In this document: in pieces, positions 1 to 7,282 of the stretch
Numbering within the stretch: position 1 is the first letter of the stretch
Layout: every line of letters begins with the position of its first letter
Origin: Campylobacterota bacterium
Lineage (GTDB): Bacteria; Campylobacterota; Campylobacteria; Campylobacterales; Nitratiruptoraceae
Length of the DNA: 56,440 nt
Reading direction: 5' to 3'
NCBI GenBank assembly: GCA_009659895.1
Contig: PUXX01000021.1
Span: 1-56,440, forward strand
Position numbers and translations under genes: made by a program
The notes under the pieces: generated by a model
The model's input: only the letters and a program-made list of their open reading frames with translations
The model's database searches: none
What the model was told of the DNA's origin: nothing

Positions 1-213
1 GTTTTTGACCCCTTCGATCATCTGCGTAGAGATCTGATCGAGCTTCTCCTGCGCTTCTACGCCGAAGAAGATGATGGAGTTTCTATCCTTAACGTCGAGG
101 CGATTTTTGAGCTCTTCGATCATCTTCGCCTCTTGCTCGTCCACAGGCGCCAAAGGCCTCTCATGCTGCTCCACGATCGCTTGTTCGATCTTCTCTTTCA
201 CTTTTGTCTGCAT
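1..213 (-). CDS. telA: TelA family protein (toxic anion resistance), 5' part only
   Basis: This is the N-terminal 71 codons of a gene that runs off the left edge of the window; it is not in the ORF track. The ATG at 213 follows a good ribosome site (AAAGGATGG) on the minus strand. The peptide contains NSIIFFGVEAQEKLDQIS, which matches the conserved start of the TelA/KlaA family. TelA proteins are soluble and helical and are linked to tellurite or toxic-anion resistance, although their true role is unclear. It follows xpaC after a 15-base gap; xpaC-telA pairs are a recurring arrangement in other bacteria, which supports both calls. The remaining roughly 300 residues are outside the window. Confidence 0.8.
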   Translation of the reverse strand, partial: MQTKVKEKIEQAIVEQHERPLAPVDEQEAKMIEELKNRLDVKDRNSIIFFGVEAQEKLDQISTQMIEGVKN

Positions 214-228
214 ATGCCATCCTTTCTA

Positions 229-1050
229 TTAGTGTTTGATCTGTCTATCGAGAGTCTCCATCTTCACCTCAAAGTCGAAGGTTCCTTTGGATTTTACCTT
301 CTCAAGCTCTTTGGCAAAGCGCTCCTCCACGTCGTCCATTAGATAGAGCAGCGCCTTTTTCTGCCCTTCGTCCAGCGTCTCTTCCACTTTGACGTAGGAG
401 CTTGTCACATCGTAGAGCGAATCGATAAACACCACCAAGAAGCGGCGCAGCTCCCTGACATATTCTGGCTTTCTCTCCAGCTCCGCCACTACCTCTTGAG
501 CCTTCTTCAAGGCTCTCTTGACTCTAGATCGTAACTCCTGATTTCTTATTTTACTCAAGAGATCTTCACTCTTTCTAATCCCCTCTTTAGCACTGGCGAT
601 TGTCTCCAAAGCCACATCGGCACTTATATCGCCTGTATCTGGGATCTTGTCTTTTGATGGATCGAAACCATACCACAAATAGTAGCCCACCAAAGCGATC
701 ACCCCCAAAAACAAAGACTCCACAAAAGAGTACGAACCTAGCACGAAAGAGGAGTAGATCACCGCTCCAGCCAGCGTAAAGGCTCCTATGGTCTTGTAGG
801 GGACTTTGGGGGCTTTGGCCATTGTGGCCTTGTTGTACTCAAACTCCTGCTCAAACCCCTTCTTGCTAAAATACAGAGCAAAAGCATAGAGCAAAAAGGC
901 GATGAAATTGAGCAAAAAAGCTTTGATATCTAGCGTAAAAAGAGCGACAATGACAGAAATAAGAGGTGGAATGATAAAGAGGTAGAGCAAAAAACCTATA
1001 GTCTTGGTAAAGGGTGTGATCTTGGGATCGTATCTGCGTACCTTGCCCAT
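229..1050 (-). CDS. xpaC: XpaC-like membrane protein, partner of TelA
   Basis: A 273-residue protein with four hydrophobic segments in the N-terminal half (about residues 15-37, 43-62, 85-106 and 110-128), followed by a charged, helical cytoplasmic half. Overall shape and position next to telA match the XpaC family, named after 5-bromo-4-chloroindolyl phosphate hydrolysis, whose biochemical role is not established. The start is an ATG preceded by AGGAGC, which is also the last part of the tiny upstream ORF. It probably forms one transcript with the pyrC-like gene and telA. The family assignment rests on membrane topology and context rather than a catalytic motif. Confidence 0.7.
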   Translation of the reverse strand: MGKVRRYDPKITPFTKTIGFLLYLFIIPPLISVIVALFTLDIKAFLLNFIAFLLYAFALYFSKKGFEQEFEYNKATMAKAPKVPYKTIGAFTLAGAVIYSSFVLGSYSFVESLFLGVIALVGYYLWYGFDPSKDKIPDTGDISADVALETIASAKEGIRKSEDLLSKIRNQELRSRVKRALKKAQEVVAELERKPEYVRELRRFLVVFIDSLYDVTSSYVKVEETLDEGQKKALLYLMDDVEERFAKELEKVKSKGTFDFEVKMETLDRQIKH

Positions 1051-1051
1051 C

Positions 1052-1138
1052 CTAGCTCCTAAAAAGATAGCTCAAAGGATACCAAGAGGCAGCTCCCGCA
1101 CTGAGTATCAAAAAGAAAAAGCCTAAAAATTTTTTCAA
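1052..1138 (-). CDS. Possible 28-residue single-span membrane peptide
   Basis: This ORF is too short for the supplied track. It begins with TTG overlapping the stop of the pyrC-like gene (TTGA, four bases shared) and ends four bases before the xpaC ATG, so it exactly fills the gap. The product starts MKKFLGFFFLILSAG: two lysines, then about 15 hydrophobic residues, then SWYPLSYLFRS. That is what a small inner-membrane peptide or a bare signal anchor looks like. The ribosome site would have to lie in the end of the upstream gene (GAGGTGGG, about nine bases away). No function can be assigned, and chance is not excluded at this length. Confidence 0.4.
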   Translation of the reverse strand: MKKFLGFFFLILSAGAASWYPLSYLFRS

Positions 1139-2331
1139 AAATCTACCCACCTCATCTCTCCTTTTGTCATGACAGCATCGACACGTCCGTGCACTATTGT
1201 ATCTTGGTAAAGTGAATTGATTGTGAGTCTAGCACTCTTATTGGGATCAAAAAGCACTAGATCTGCGACAAATCCCTCTTCGATCTTCCCGGCCCTTTTC
1301 TTGGCAAAACAGCCTGCGTTGGAGGAGGCTAGCTCCACCACTTTTGGAAAGCTCAAAAGATCTGACTTGACAAAGTGTGTATAGAGCAAAGGCAAATAAG
1401 AGGCTATCGCATCCACACCAAAAGCCGCCTCATCGAAGCTAAGATCCTTGCTCACCATCGATTTTGGGGAGTGGAGGGAAGTAAGCAGATCGATACGTCC
1501 ACTCACCAAAGCCTCCAACAGCTCCTTTCGCTCCCCATCATCCCTCAAAGGGGGTGAGAGTTTGGCCCATGTATTGTATCCATCACAGGCTCTATCGCAA
1601 AAGAGGAGATGATGAATACTCACTTGGGCATAGCAGAGTTTTGAGCTAGCGATCAGATCCAAAGCCTTGGCGGTAGAGACGGCGCAAAAGAGGACAGGGA
1701 CGTTGTAGTATTCGCTATATTGGATGATCTTTGCTACTTCAGCATGCTCTTCTAATTTGCTTATACCTCCCAGTCCTAGCTCAAAACTCACCCTCCCATC
1801 ATTCATGACACCCACATCGCGAAAGAGGCTGTTCTTGGGCTCGATGAAGAGGACAATCTGGTGCATCTTCGCATATTCAAAAATCCTAGCTAGCAAATAG
1901 GGGTTGATGTCGCTGGGGACGTAGACGCTCAAAGCACCCTTCTTCAAAAGGATGGAGATTTCGCTGAGGCCCTCATCTTTGAGCCCGTGGATCAAAGGTA
2001 GGATATCGATGGAGGATCGGTGGGACTTGACGAACTCCAAGGAGATCTCGTCGTTGATGGGCGGGTTGGTGTCGGGAAGGAGTCCTATGCTCGTCACCCC
2101 GCCTCTTTGGGCGCTGTTTGAAAGGCGCTCAAGATTGGTGCTGTTGATCCTATCATCCAGCGGGCGCACACCAAGATCGATGAGACCAGGAAGCACATAG
2201 CGCCCAGCGGCGTCCACCACCTCCTCATCATCGAACCCTCTGCCGATCGCCTGGATAAGGCCATCTTTTATGAGAATGTCCCCCTCGTACTCTTTGTCAA
2301 ACGTCACGATCCTCGCGTTCTTAACGACCAT
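1135..2331 (-). CDS. pyrC: PyrC-like dihydroorotase homologue, probably catalytically inactive
   Basis: A 398-residue amidohydrolase with the type I dihydroorotase layout: a beta-sandwich start (VVKNARIVTFDKEYEGDILI), then PGLID near residue 50, NPP, and a C-terminal FDPN segment. Active enzymes carry DxHxH after PGLI; here the stretch is DLGVR, so both metal-binding histidines are replaced (G54, R56). The usual TDHAPH motif with the catalytic aspartate reads TSLHSP. Such degenerate copies (PyrC', PyrX) are known as structural partners of aspartate transcarbamoylase, so a scaffold role in pyrimidine synthesis is my inference. The start overlaps the thioredoxin gene by 11 bases. A working pyrC is expected elsewhere in the genome. 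Confidence 0.85.
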   Translation of the reverse strand: MVVKNARIVTFDKEYEGDILIKDGLIQAIGRGFDDEEVVDAAGRYVLPGLIDLGVRPLDDRINSTNLERLSNSAQRGGVTSIGLLPDTNPPINDEISLEFVKSHRSSIDILPLIHGLKDEGLSEISILLKKGALSVYVPSDINPYLLARIFEYAKMHQIVLFIEPKNSLFRDVGVMNDGRVSFELGLGGISKLEEHAEVAKIIQYSEYYNVPVLFCAVSTAKALDLIASSKLCYAQVSIHHLLFCDRACDGYNTWAKLSPPLRDDGERKELLEALVSGRIDLLTSLHSPKSMVSKDLSFDEAAFGVDAIASYLPLLYTHFVKSDLLSFPKVVELASSNAGCFAKKRAGKIEEGFVADLVLFDPNKSARLTINSLYQDTIVHGRVDAVMTKGEMRWVDF

Positions 2332-2713
2332 ACATCCCCTTTATCTCATGGAGCTTTTGCAAAAAGACCTTCGCCGTCGCGCCCCCTACCAACGCCCTGG
2401 TGATCTTGGAGCCATCAGATCGAAGAAAGTAGAACGTGGGCGTGCCGTAGGCTTTGAAGCCAAGCTTTTTGGCCTCTTTGAGATCGAGCTTGAGAGGGAT
2501 GAAGTTGTGCTCGACGAAGTCTATGAGATCATCGTCCTCAAAAGCCACATCTTCCATATATTCGCAGGTGGGGCAATCTTTTTGGCTTATCATCACCATT
2601 ATCGGCCTGTTTTTCTCTTTTGCCAGTTTTAGGGCCTGGTCGTAGTCTCTCACCCAGTCAAATCCGGCGGCGAAAAGCGCCGTCACTACCACTATCCATA
2701 ACAAAAATCTCAT
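2321..2713 (-). CDS. Exported thioredoxin-fold protein
   Basis: A 130-residue protein with an N-terminal signal peptide (about residues 1-16, MRFLLWIVVVTALFAAG) and a thioredoxin fold. The active site is CPTC at residues 47-50, and a cis-proline motif YGTPTF follows. It should work in the periplasm as a thiol reductase that keeps substrates reduced. The start overlaps the end of dsbD by four bases, so it is translationally coupled to the membrane electron carrier that most likely reduces it. It resembles SoxW or DsbE-type helpers, but no feature fixes the substrate. The ORF overlaps the start of the pyrC-like gene by 11 bases. Confidence 0.85.
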   Translation of the reverse strand: MRFLLWIVVVTALFAAGFDWVRDYDQALKLAKEKNRPIMVMISQKDCPTCEYMEDVAFEDDDLIDFVEHNFIPLKLDLKEAKKLGFKAYGTPTFYFLRSDGSKITRALVGGATAKVFLQKLHEIKGMYGR

Positions 2714-4446
2714 CGAAACCGCTCCTTCGCCTCTTTGAGTATGCGCAAAAACGCCTCCGGATCTTTATAGCCCACCACCCGCAAGCTCTTGATCTCTTCA
2801 CCCTCCTTGTCGAAGAACAGAATCGCCGGTGGACCGTAGAGCCCGAAAGCTTTCAAAAACTCCTTATCCGCTCGGCTGTTGTCCGTCACGTCCAGACGCA
2901 GCGCCCGGAAATCCTTAAGAGCTTCTTGGACCCTGGGATCACTAAAGGTATTCTCTTCGAGCTCTTTACAGCTGGCGCACCATTTGGCGGTGATATCCAA
3001 AAGGACCGGCTTATTCGAAGAGGCCAAGATCTTCTTGAACTCCTCCAGATCGTTTACGGAGCGAAAGAGCTCCCTCTCCTGCACCTGTGCGATCCCGCCT
3101 TTTTTCAATACCTTTAAAGGATCCAAAAGGCTTGTAGCTCCCGTGACGCTCCCGATCATCAAAAAGATCCCGTAGATAAAGAGTATTATACCAACACTCT
3201 TTTTAAAGTAGGCAAACCAGTGCGCACCTGGCTCAATCCCCTCCAAGGCTCTCAAGTAAACGGCGCTGAAGATAAATAGAGCCGCCCAGAGCATCAAAGC
3301 GATCCCAGGTGGGAGGATGCGCTCGAGCATCCAGATAGCTACGCCAAGCATCACCACACCAAAAACGCGGCTCACCGCCTCCATCCAGCCGCCGGGTTTG
3401 GGCATGAATCTGCCCGCTCCCACGCCCACCAAAATCAGAGGCATCCCCATCCCAAGACTCATGGCAAAGAGCGCCAGCCCCCCAAGGAGCGCGTCTCCCG
3501 TCTGGCCGATATAGACCAACGCTCCCGCAAGGGGCGGAGCCACACAAGGCCCCACGATAAGAGCCGACAAAAACCCCATGATAGCCACGCCGATGAGTCC
3601 TCCCTTGCTTCCGGCCTCATCGCTCTTTTTGGCCAGTCGGGTCTGGATGGAAGCTGGCAGGCCTATTTCATAAAAGCCGAACATACTCAAAGCCAGCGCC
3701 ACGAAAATCGCCGCAAAAAGCACGATGGCGATGGGATTTTGAAAGGCGGCTTGGAGATTGGCCCCAAAGAGCCCGGCGAGGACCCCGGCTATCGTATAGG
3801 TCACCGACATCGCCAAGACATAGACGAGGGAGTAGATGAAGGCCTTTTTGGTGTTCATATCTTTAGCGCCGACGATCAAGGATGAGAGAATCGGAATCAT
3901 CGGAAAGATACAAGGAGTCAAAGCAAGAAGCAGCCCAAATCCGAAAAAGGTCATCAGCACGATCCAGATCGACCTATTTTTCAGCGTCGAAGCGATCGCC
4001 TCCTCCTCGCTCATCTTCTTAGGCTCATTTTCCACTTTTTGTGAAGTCGGTATGGTGAGACGAAACTCCTTTTTTTGCGGGGGATAGCAGATGCCGACCT
4101 CGTTGCAGCCCTGGTACTTGAGGGTGAGGGTCACCTCTTTTGGCAAGACTTCAAGAGGCACCTTGAAGCTGAGATTGCCCTCGTACACCTCATCACCGTG
4201 CAAAATCATCGGCTTTGGAAGATAGGGCCGGATATCGATTGGCTTTTGGTTCGCAAGGAGTTCTATTTTGTCTTTGTAGACATAGACCTTGTCCGCCATC
4301 TGGATACTCACCCGGACCCCGTCTTTTTTGAGCTCTACGGAGGGCTTGTAGGCTTTCTCCACCGGTACGATCTTTGGCATCTCATCCACGAAGCCAAAAC
4401 CAAAAAGATAGATCATACTCATAAAAAGTGCTATCACCACTCGCAT
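2710..4446 (-). CDS. dsbD: Thiol:disulfide interchange protein DsbD
   Basis: A 578-residue protein with all three DsbD domains. After a signal peptide comes the periplasmic alpha domain with the pair CNEVGIC. The central domain has about eight membrane segments and the two transfer cysteines in ALTPCIFP and VGPCVAPP. The C-terminal thioredoxin-like gamma domain has WCASC (C490 and C493). DsbD takes electrons from cytoplasmic thioredoxin to periplasmic partners; the exported thioredoxin encoded immediately downstream is the obvious acceptor. It is divergent from the DUF255 gene across a 91-base promoter region. CTAG is almost absent from this gene, unlike the pyrC-like gene beyond the thioredoxin gene. 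Confidence 0.95.
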   Translation of the reverse strand: MRVVIALFMSMIYLFGFGFVDEMPKIVPVEKAYKPSVELKKDGVRVSIQMADKVYVYKDKIELLANQKPIDIRPYLPKPMILHGDEVYEGNLSFKVPLEVLPKEVTLTLKYQGCNEVGICYPPQKKEFRLTIPTSQKVENEPKKMSEEEAIASTLKNRSIWIVLMTFFGFGLLLALTPCIFPMIPILSSLIVGAKDMNTKKAFIYSLVYVLAMSVTYTIAGVLAGLFGANLQAAFQNPIAIVLFAAIFVALALSMFGFYEIGLPASIQTRLAKKSDEAGSKGGLIGVAIMGFLSALIVGPCVAPPLAGALVYIGQTGDALLGGLALFAMSLGMGMPLILVGVGAGRFMPKPGGWMEAVSRVFGVVMLGVAIWMLERILPPGIALMLWAALFIFSAVYLRALEGIEPGAHWFAYFKKSVGIILFIYGIFLMIGSVTGATSLLDPLKVLKKGGIAQVQERELFRSVNDLEEFKKILASSNKPVLLDITAKWCASCKELEENTFSDPRVQEALKDFRALRLDVTDNSRADKEFLKAFGLYGPPAILFFDKEGEEIKSLRVVGYKDPEAFLRILKEAKERFR

Positions 4447-4486
4447 CTGCCATCCTTGATTTAATTTTTCACTTTGGCTATATTTT

Positions 4487-4500
4487 AACCCAAAAGGGTT
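4487..4500. promoter_or_regulatory. Inverted repeat in the dsbD / DUF255 divergent promoter region
   Basis: AACCC-AAAA-GGGTT is a perfect 5-base-pair inverted repeat with a 4-base loop, midway between the divergent dsbD and DUF255 genes. An A/T-rich -10-like element for dsbD (TAAAATATAG on the minus strand) abuts it, and TTATGATTT lies on the other side. It could be a shared operator or simply chance. No T-run follows, so it does not look like a terminator. Confidence 0.25.
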
Positions 4501-4537
4501 TATGATTTGTAAAGAAAGCGCAGTAAAGGAAAAATTT

Positions 4538-6454
4538 ATGGCAAACAGACTAAAAAACGAACAATCCCCCTACCTCCAACAGCACAAAGACAACCCCGTC
4601 GAGTGGTATCCGTGGGGGGACGAGGCGTTTGAAAAAGCGAAAAAAGAGAACAAGCCGATCTTTTTGTCCATCGGATACAGCAGCTGCCACTGGTGCCACG
4701 TGATGGAGAAGGAGGTCTTCGAAAACGAAGAGGCGGCGAAGCTGCTCAACGAGCACTTCGTCAGCGTCAAAGTGGACAAGGAGGAGCGCCCCGACGTGGA
4801 CAAATACTACCAAGAGGTCTATCAGCTCCTCAACCAACGCCCCGGCGGATGGCCCCTCTCCATCTTCATGACGCCGGACAAAAAACCATTTTTCGCCGGC
4901 ACCTATATCCCCTTGGAGCCCAAATACGGCATGCCCGGCTTCATACAGCTTCTCAAGAACATCGTAGAAGTCTTGCGAAAAAACCCTCAAGAGATTGTCC
5001 AGCAAGCAAAGGAGATCGAAAAGTTCATGCGTCCTACCAACCCGACAAAAGCGGTCCGCTTCGACGAAAGCATCGCCCAAAAGTTCGTCGAAGCTGCGAA
5101 GAAGTTCTACGATCCAGTCCACGGAGGATTTGGCTCCAAGCCCAAGTTCCCTCACGCCTCCATCATCAATACCCTCTTGGCCATCCATCGCCTCACCGGC
5201 GACAAGGATGCTTTGGAGATGGCCAAGAACAGCCTCAAAAACATGGCCAAAGGAGGGCTAAGAGACCTCATAGACGGAGGATTTTGTCGCTATAGCGTAG
5301 ATGAAAAGTGGCTCGTACCCCATTTTGAGAAGATGGCCTACGACAACGCCCTGCTCATGGAGAGCTACCTCAAAGCCTACCACACCACGAAGGATGAGTT
5401 TTTCAAAGAGATAGCCTTCGAGATAGCCGACTTCATCACCCGCTACATGAGCCAAAACGGCCTCTTCTTTAGTGCCAGCGACGCCGACAGCGAGGGCGAG
5501 GAGGGAAAATATTTCGTCTACGACTACGACGAAGTGGTCCAAAAACTCAAAGAGGACGGATTTAGCGACGAGGAGATCCAAAAGGTCCTATCGAAGCTTC
5601 AGATCACGAAAGAAGGCAACTTCGATGGCAAGAACATCCCAAGAAGCGAAGATATCTTTTTGTGCGAAACGAGCAAAAAAGCCATCGAGAGCCTCAAGGA
5701 GATCCGGCAGAAGCGATGTTATCCCTTCATCGACAAAAAGATCATCACCAGCTGGAATGCCATGATGATCAAATCCCTCTACATGGCTGCTAGGATCGAC
5801 AACCGCTACTTCGAGGCGGCTGAGGAGTCTATGGACAAACTGCTGGAGAAGATGTATCCAAACGAGCACCTCTACCACTCCGCTCTCATCGACAAAGAGC
5901 CAAAGATCAAAGCCTTTTTGGAAGATTACGCCTATTTGGCCACCGCCCTTTTGGAAGCCTACAAAACGACGCTCAACGAAGAGTATCTTGCCAAAGCCAA
6001 TCTCATCGTCAACGACGCTTTGACTGAATTTTACGATATGGGGCGGTGGTATTTTAGCAAAGGGGAGATCTTCACCGAAGCCGAGCAGACCGACACCAGC
6101 TATCCCAGCAGCGCGGCCACCATCGTGGACGCGATGCTTAGCCTAGGAGTACTGGTCCATGAGAAATATATCAAATTTAGTTTCGACACCATCGAATTCT
6201 ATAGCGAAAAGATCTACCGCTCCATGCCCTGGAGCGCCAAGTTCGTCGAAGACGTGCTCCGCTTCGTCTACGAAGATCGCATCGTCAAAGGGCGGGATCT
6301 GGCCCTTTGCACTACCAAGATAGATTTCGTGCGCTACCCCTTCGTCCTTCTCAAAGCCGAGGAGCACGAGGAGCTTTTGCTTTGCGATAGAAAAAGCTGC
6401 TTCGCCAACGCCAAAGAGTGTGAGGAGATCGTAAGGAGACTCGATGAGAGATGA
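4538..6454 (+). CDS. yyaL: DUF255/YyaL thioredoxin-domain protein, cytoplasmic copy
   Basis: A 638-residue protein of the YyaL/SPATA20 family: an N-terminal thioredoxin-like domain (DUF255) with CHWC at residues 50-53, fused to an alpha/alpha six-barrel domain like those of sugar epimerases and glycosidases. I chose the ATG at 4538, which follows AAAGGA at a 7-base distance and gives the family start [16 protein letters not shown]; the track start at 4502 adds 12 unlikely residues. No signal peptide is present. The biochemical function of the family is not established. It lies between dsbD and msrA, which suggests a thiol-redox or protein-repair role. A second, exported copy is encoded at 15998-18007. 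Confidence 0.9.
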   Translation: MANRLKNEQSPYLQQHKDNPVEWYPWGDEAFEKAKKENKPIFLSIGYSSCHWCHVMEKEVFENEEAAKLLNEHFVSVKVDKEERPDVDKYYQEVYQLLNQRPGGWPLSIFMTPDKKPFFAGTYIPLEPKYGMPGFIQLLKNIVEVLRKNPQEIVQQAKEIEKFMRPTNPTKAVRFDESIAQKFVEAAKKFYDPVHGGFGSKPKFPHASIINTLLAIHRLTGDKDALEMAKNSLKNMAKGGLRDLIDGGFCRYSVDEKWLVPHFEKMAYDNALLMESYLKAYHTTKDEFFKEIAFEIADFITRYMSQNGLFFSASDADSEGEEGKYFVYDYDEVVQKLKEDGFSDEEIQKVLSKLQITKEGNFDGKNIPRSEDIFLCETSKKAIESLKEIRQKRCYPFIDKKIITSWNAMMIKSLYMAARIDNRYFEAAEESMDKLLEKMYPNEHLYHSALIDKEPKIKAFLEDYAYLATALLEAYKTTLNEEYLAKANLIVNDALTEFYDMGRWYFSKGEIFTEAEQTDTSYPSSAATIVDAMLSLGVLVHEKYIKFSFDTIEFYSEKIYRSMPWSAKFVEDVLRFVYEDRIVKGRDLALCTTKIDFVRYPFVLLKAEEHEELLLCDRKSCFANAKECEEIVRRLDER

Positions 6455-6968
6455 GATGATTGTCGCAGGCGGCTGCTTTTGGTGCTTGGAGGCGATATTC
6501 AAGCGCATCAAAGGTGTCAAAAAAGTGACCAGCGGGTATGCTGGATGCAAACACCCAAATCCGACCTACGAGCAGGTCTGCACCGGCACTACAAAATGTG
6601 CCGAAGCGGTGAAGATAGAGTTCGATCCAAAAGCAATAAGCTACGAGGAGCTTCTTAAAATCTTCTTCGCCGTCCACGATCCCACCCAGCTCAACCGCCA
6701 AGGAGCGGATGTCGGAACTCAGTATCGTTCGGCCATCTTTCCTTTAGACGAAGAGCAAAGAGCCACGGCCCAAAAAGTCATCCAAGAGCTCAATCCCTAC
6801 TTCGACGACAAAATCGTCACCACCATCGAAGATCCGGGAGAGTTTTACGAAGCGGAAGCCTACCATCAAGACTACTTCGATCGCAATCCCCATCAGCCCT
6901 ACTGCCAGGCAGTCATCGCGCCAAAACTTAGCAAATTCATGACACACTTCAAGGAGTATCTCAAATGA
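6444..6968 (+). CDS. msrA: Peptide methionine-S-sulfoxide reductase MsrA
   Basis: A 174-residue MsrA with the catalytic [11 protein letters not shown] motif (nucleophile C11), the family's typical length, and a further cysteine near the C-terminus (HQPYCQAVI) suited to resolving the disulfide. It reduces methionine-S-sulfoxide in proteins, using thioredoxin as reductant. No signal peptide is seen, so it acts in the cytoplasm. The start at 6444 overlaps the DUF255 gene by 11 bases and follows AAGGAG; a second ATG four codons later is a less likely alternative. It completes the thiol-redox cluster with dsbD, the exported thioredoxin and the DUF255 protein. Confidence 0.95.
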   Translation: MRDEMIVAGGCFWCLEAIFKRIKGVKKVTSGYAGCKHPNPTYEQVCTGTTKCAEAVKIEFDPKAISYEELLKIFFAVHDPTQLNRQGADVGTQYRSAIFPLDEEQRATAQKVIQELNPYFDDKIVTTIEDPGEFYEAEAYHQDYFDRNPHQPYCQAVIAPKLSKFMTHFKEYLK

Positions 6969-7282
6969 GCAAACTTATAGCCCTTCTTGTGGTACTGTTT
7001 CTAGCAGCCTTTTACAAGATCTACAAAGATTACGAAGGTGATAGAAGGAAGTTTTTCATCGACGTGGGGCTGCTGCTCTTTTTGATATTTGCGACAGGAT
7101 TTAGCAAATATACCAGAGTCTATATGCCCCTCTTTTTGGCCCATATTCTGCTGCTTATCTTTAGCTGGGGATACTACTATCTCTATCTATATGGAAAAGT
7201 TCGAAAAATCATCTACATTTTCGCGCCGATACTCTCTATCGGCGCTTTTTTCATCCTTGGAGCCGTCGCCTCCCAGGCTTAG
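6965..7282 (+). CDS. Small integral membrane protein, function unknown
   Basis: A 105-residue hydrophobic protein with about four membrane segments (residues 3-17, 29-45, 54-75 and 83-103) and short charged loops. I do not recognise a family. It overlaps msrA by four bases (ATGA), so it is probably co-transcribed and translationally coupled to it. Its 3' end overlaps by four bases the end of the convergent 723-residue protein gene. Unusually, a strong terminator-like hairpin with a T-run lies inside its last 20 codons, encoding FAPILSIGAFF. This is either a real gene whose C-terminus tolerates the hairpin, or an ORF that merely runs through a terminator after msrA. Confidence 0.65.
   Translation: MSKLIALLVVLFLAAFYKIYKDYEGDRRKFFIDVGLLLFLIFATGFSKYTRVYMPLFLAHILLLIFSWGYYYLYLYGKVRKIIYIFAPILSIGAFFILGAVASQA
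7223..7251 (+). terminator. Strong intrinsic terminator inside a coding region
   Basis: GCGCCGATA-CTCTC-TATCGGCGC forms a perfect 9-base-pair stem with a 5-base loop and is followed at once by TTTTTT. This is a textbook Rho-independent terminator for plus-strand transcription, and it fits the end of the dsbD-facing yyaL-msrA unit. It lies inside the ORF 6965-7282, about 30 bases before its stop codon. The minus strand has no T-run after the hairpin, so it should act in one direction only. Confidence 0.85.
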
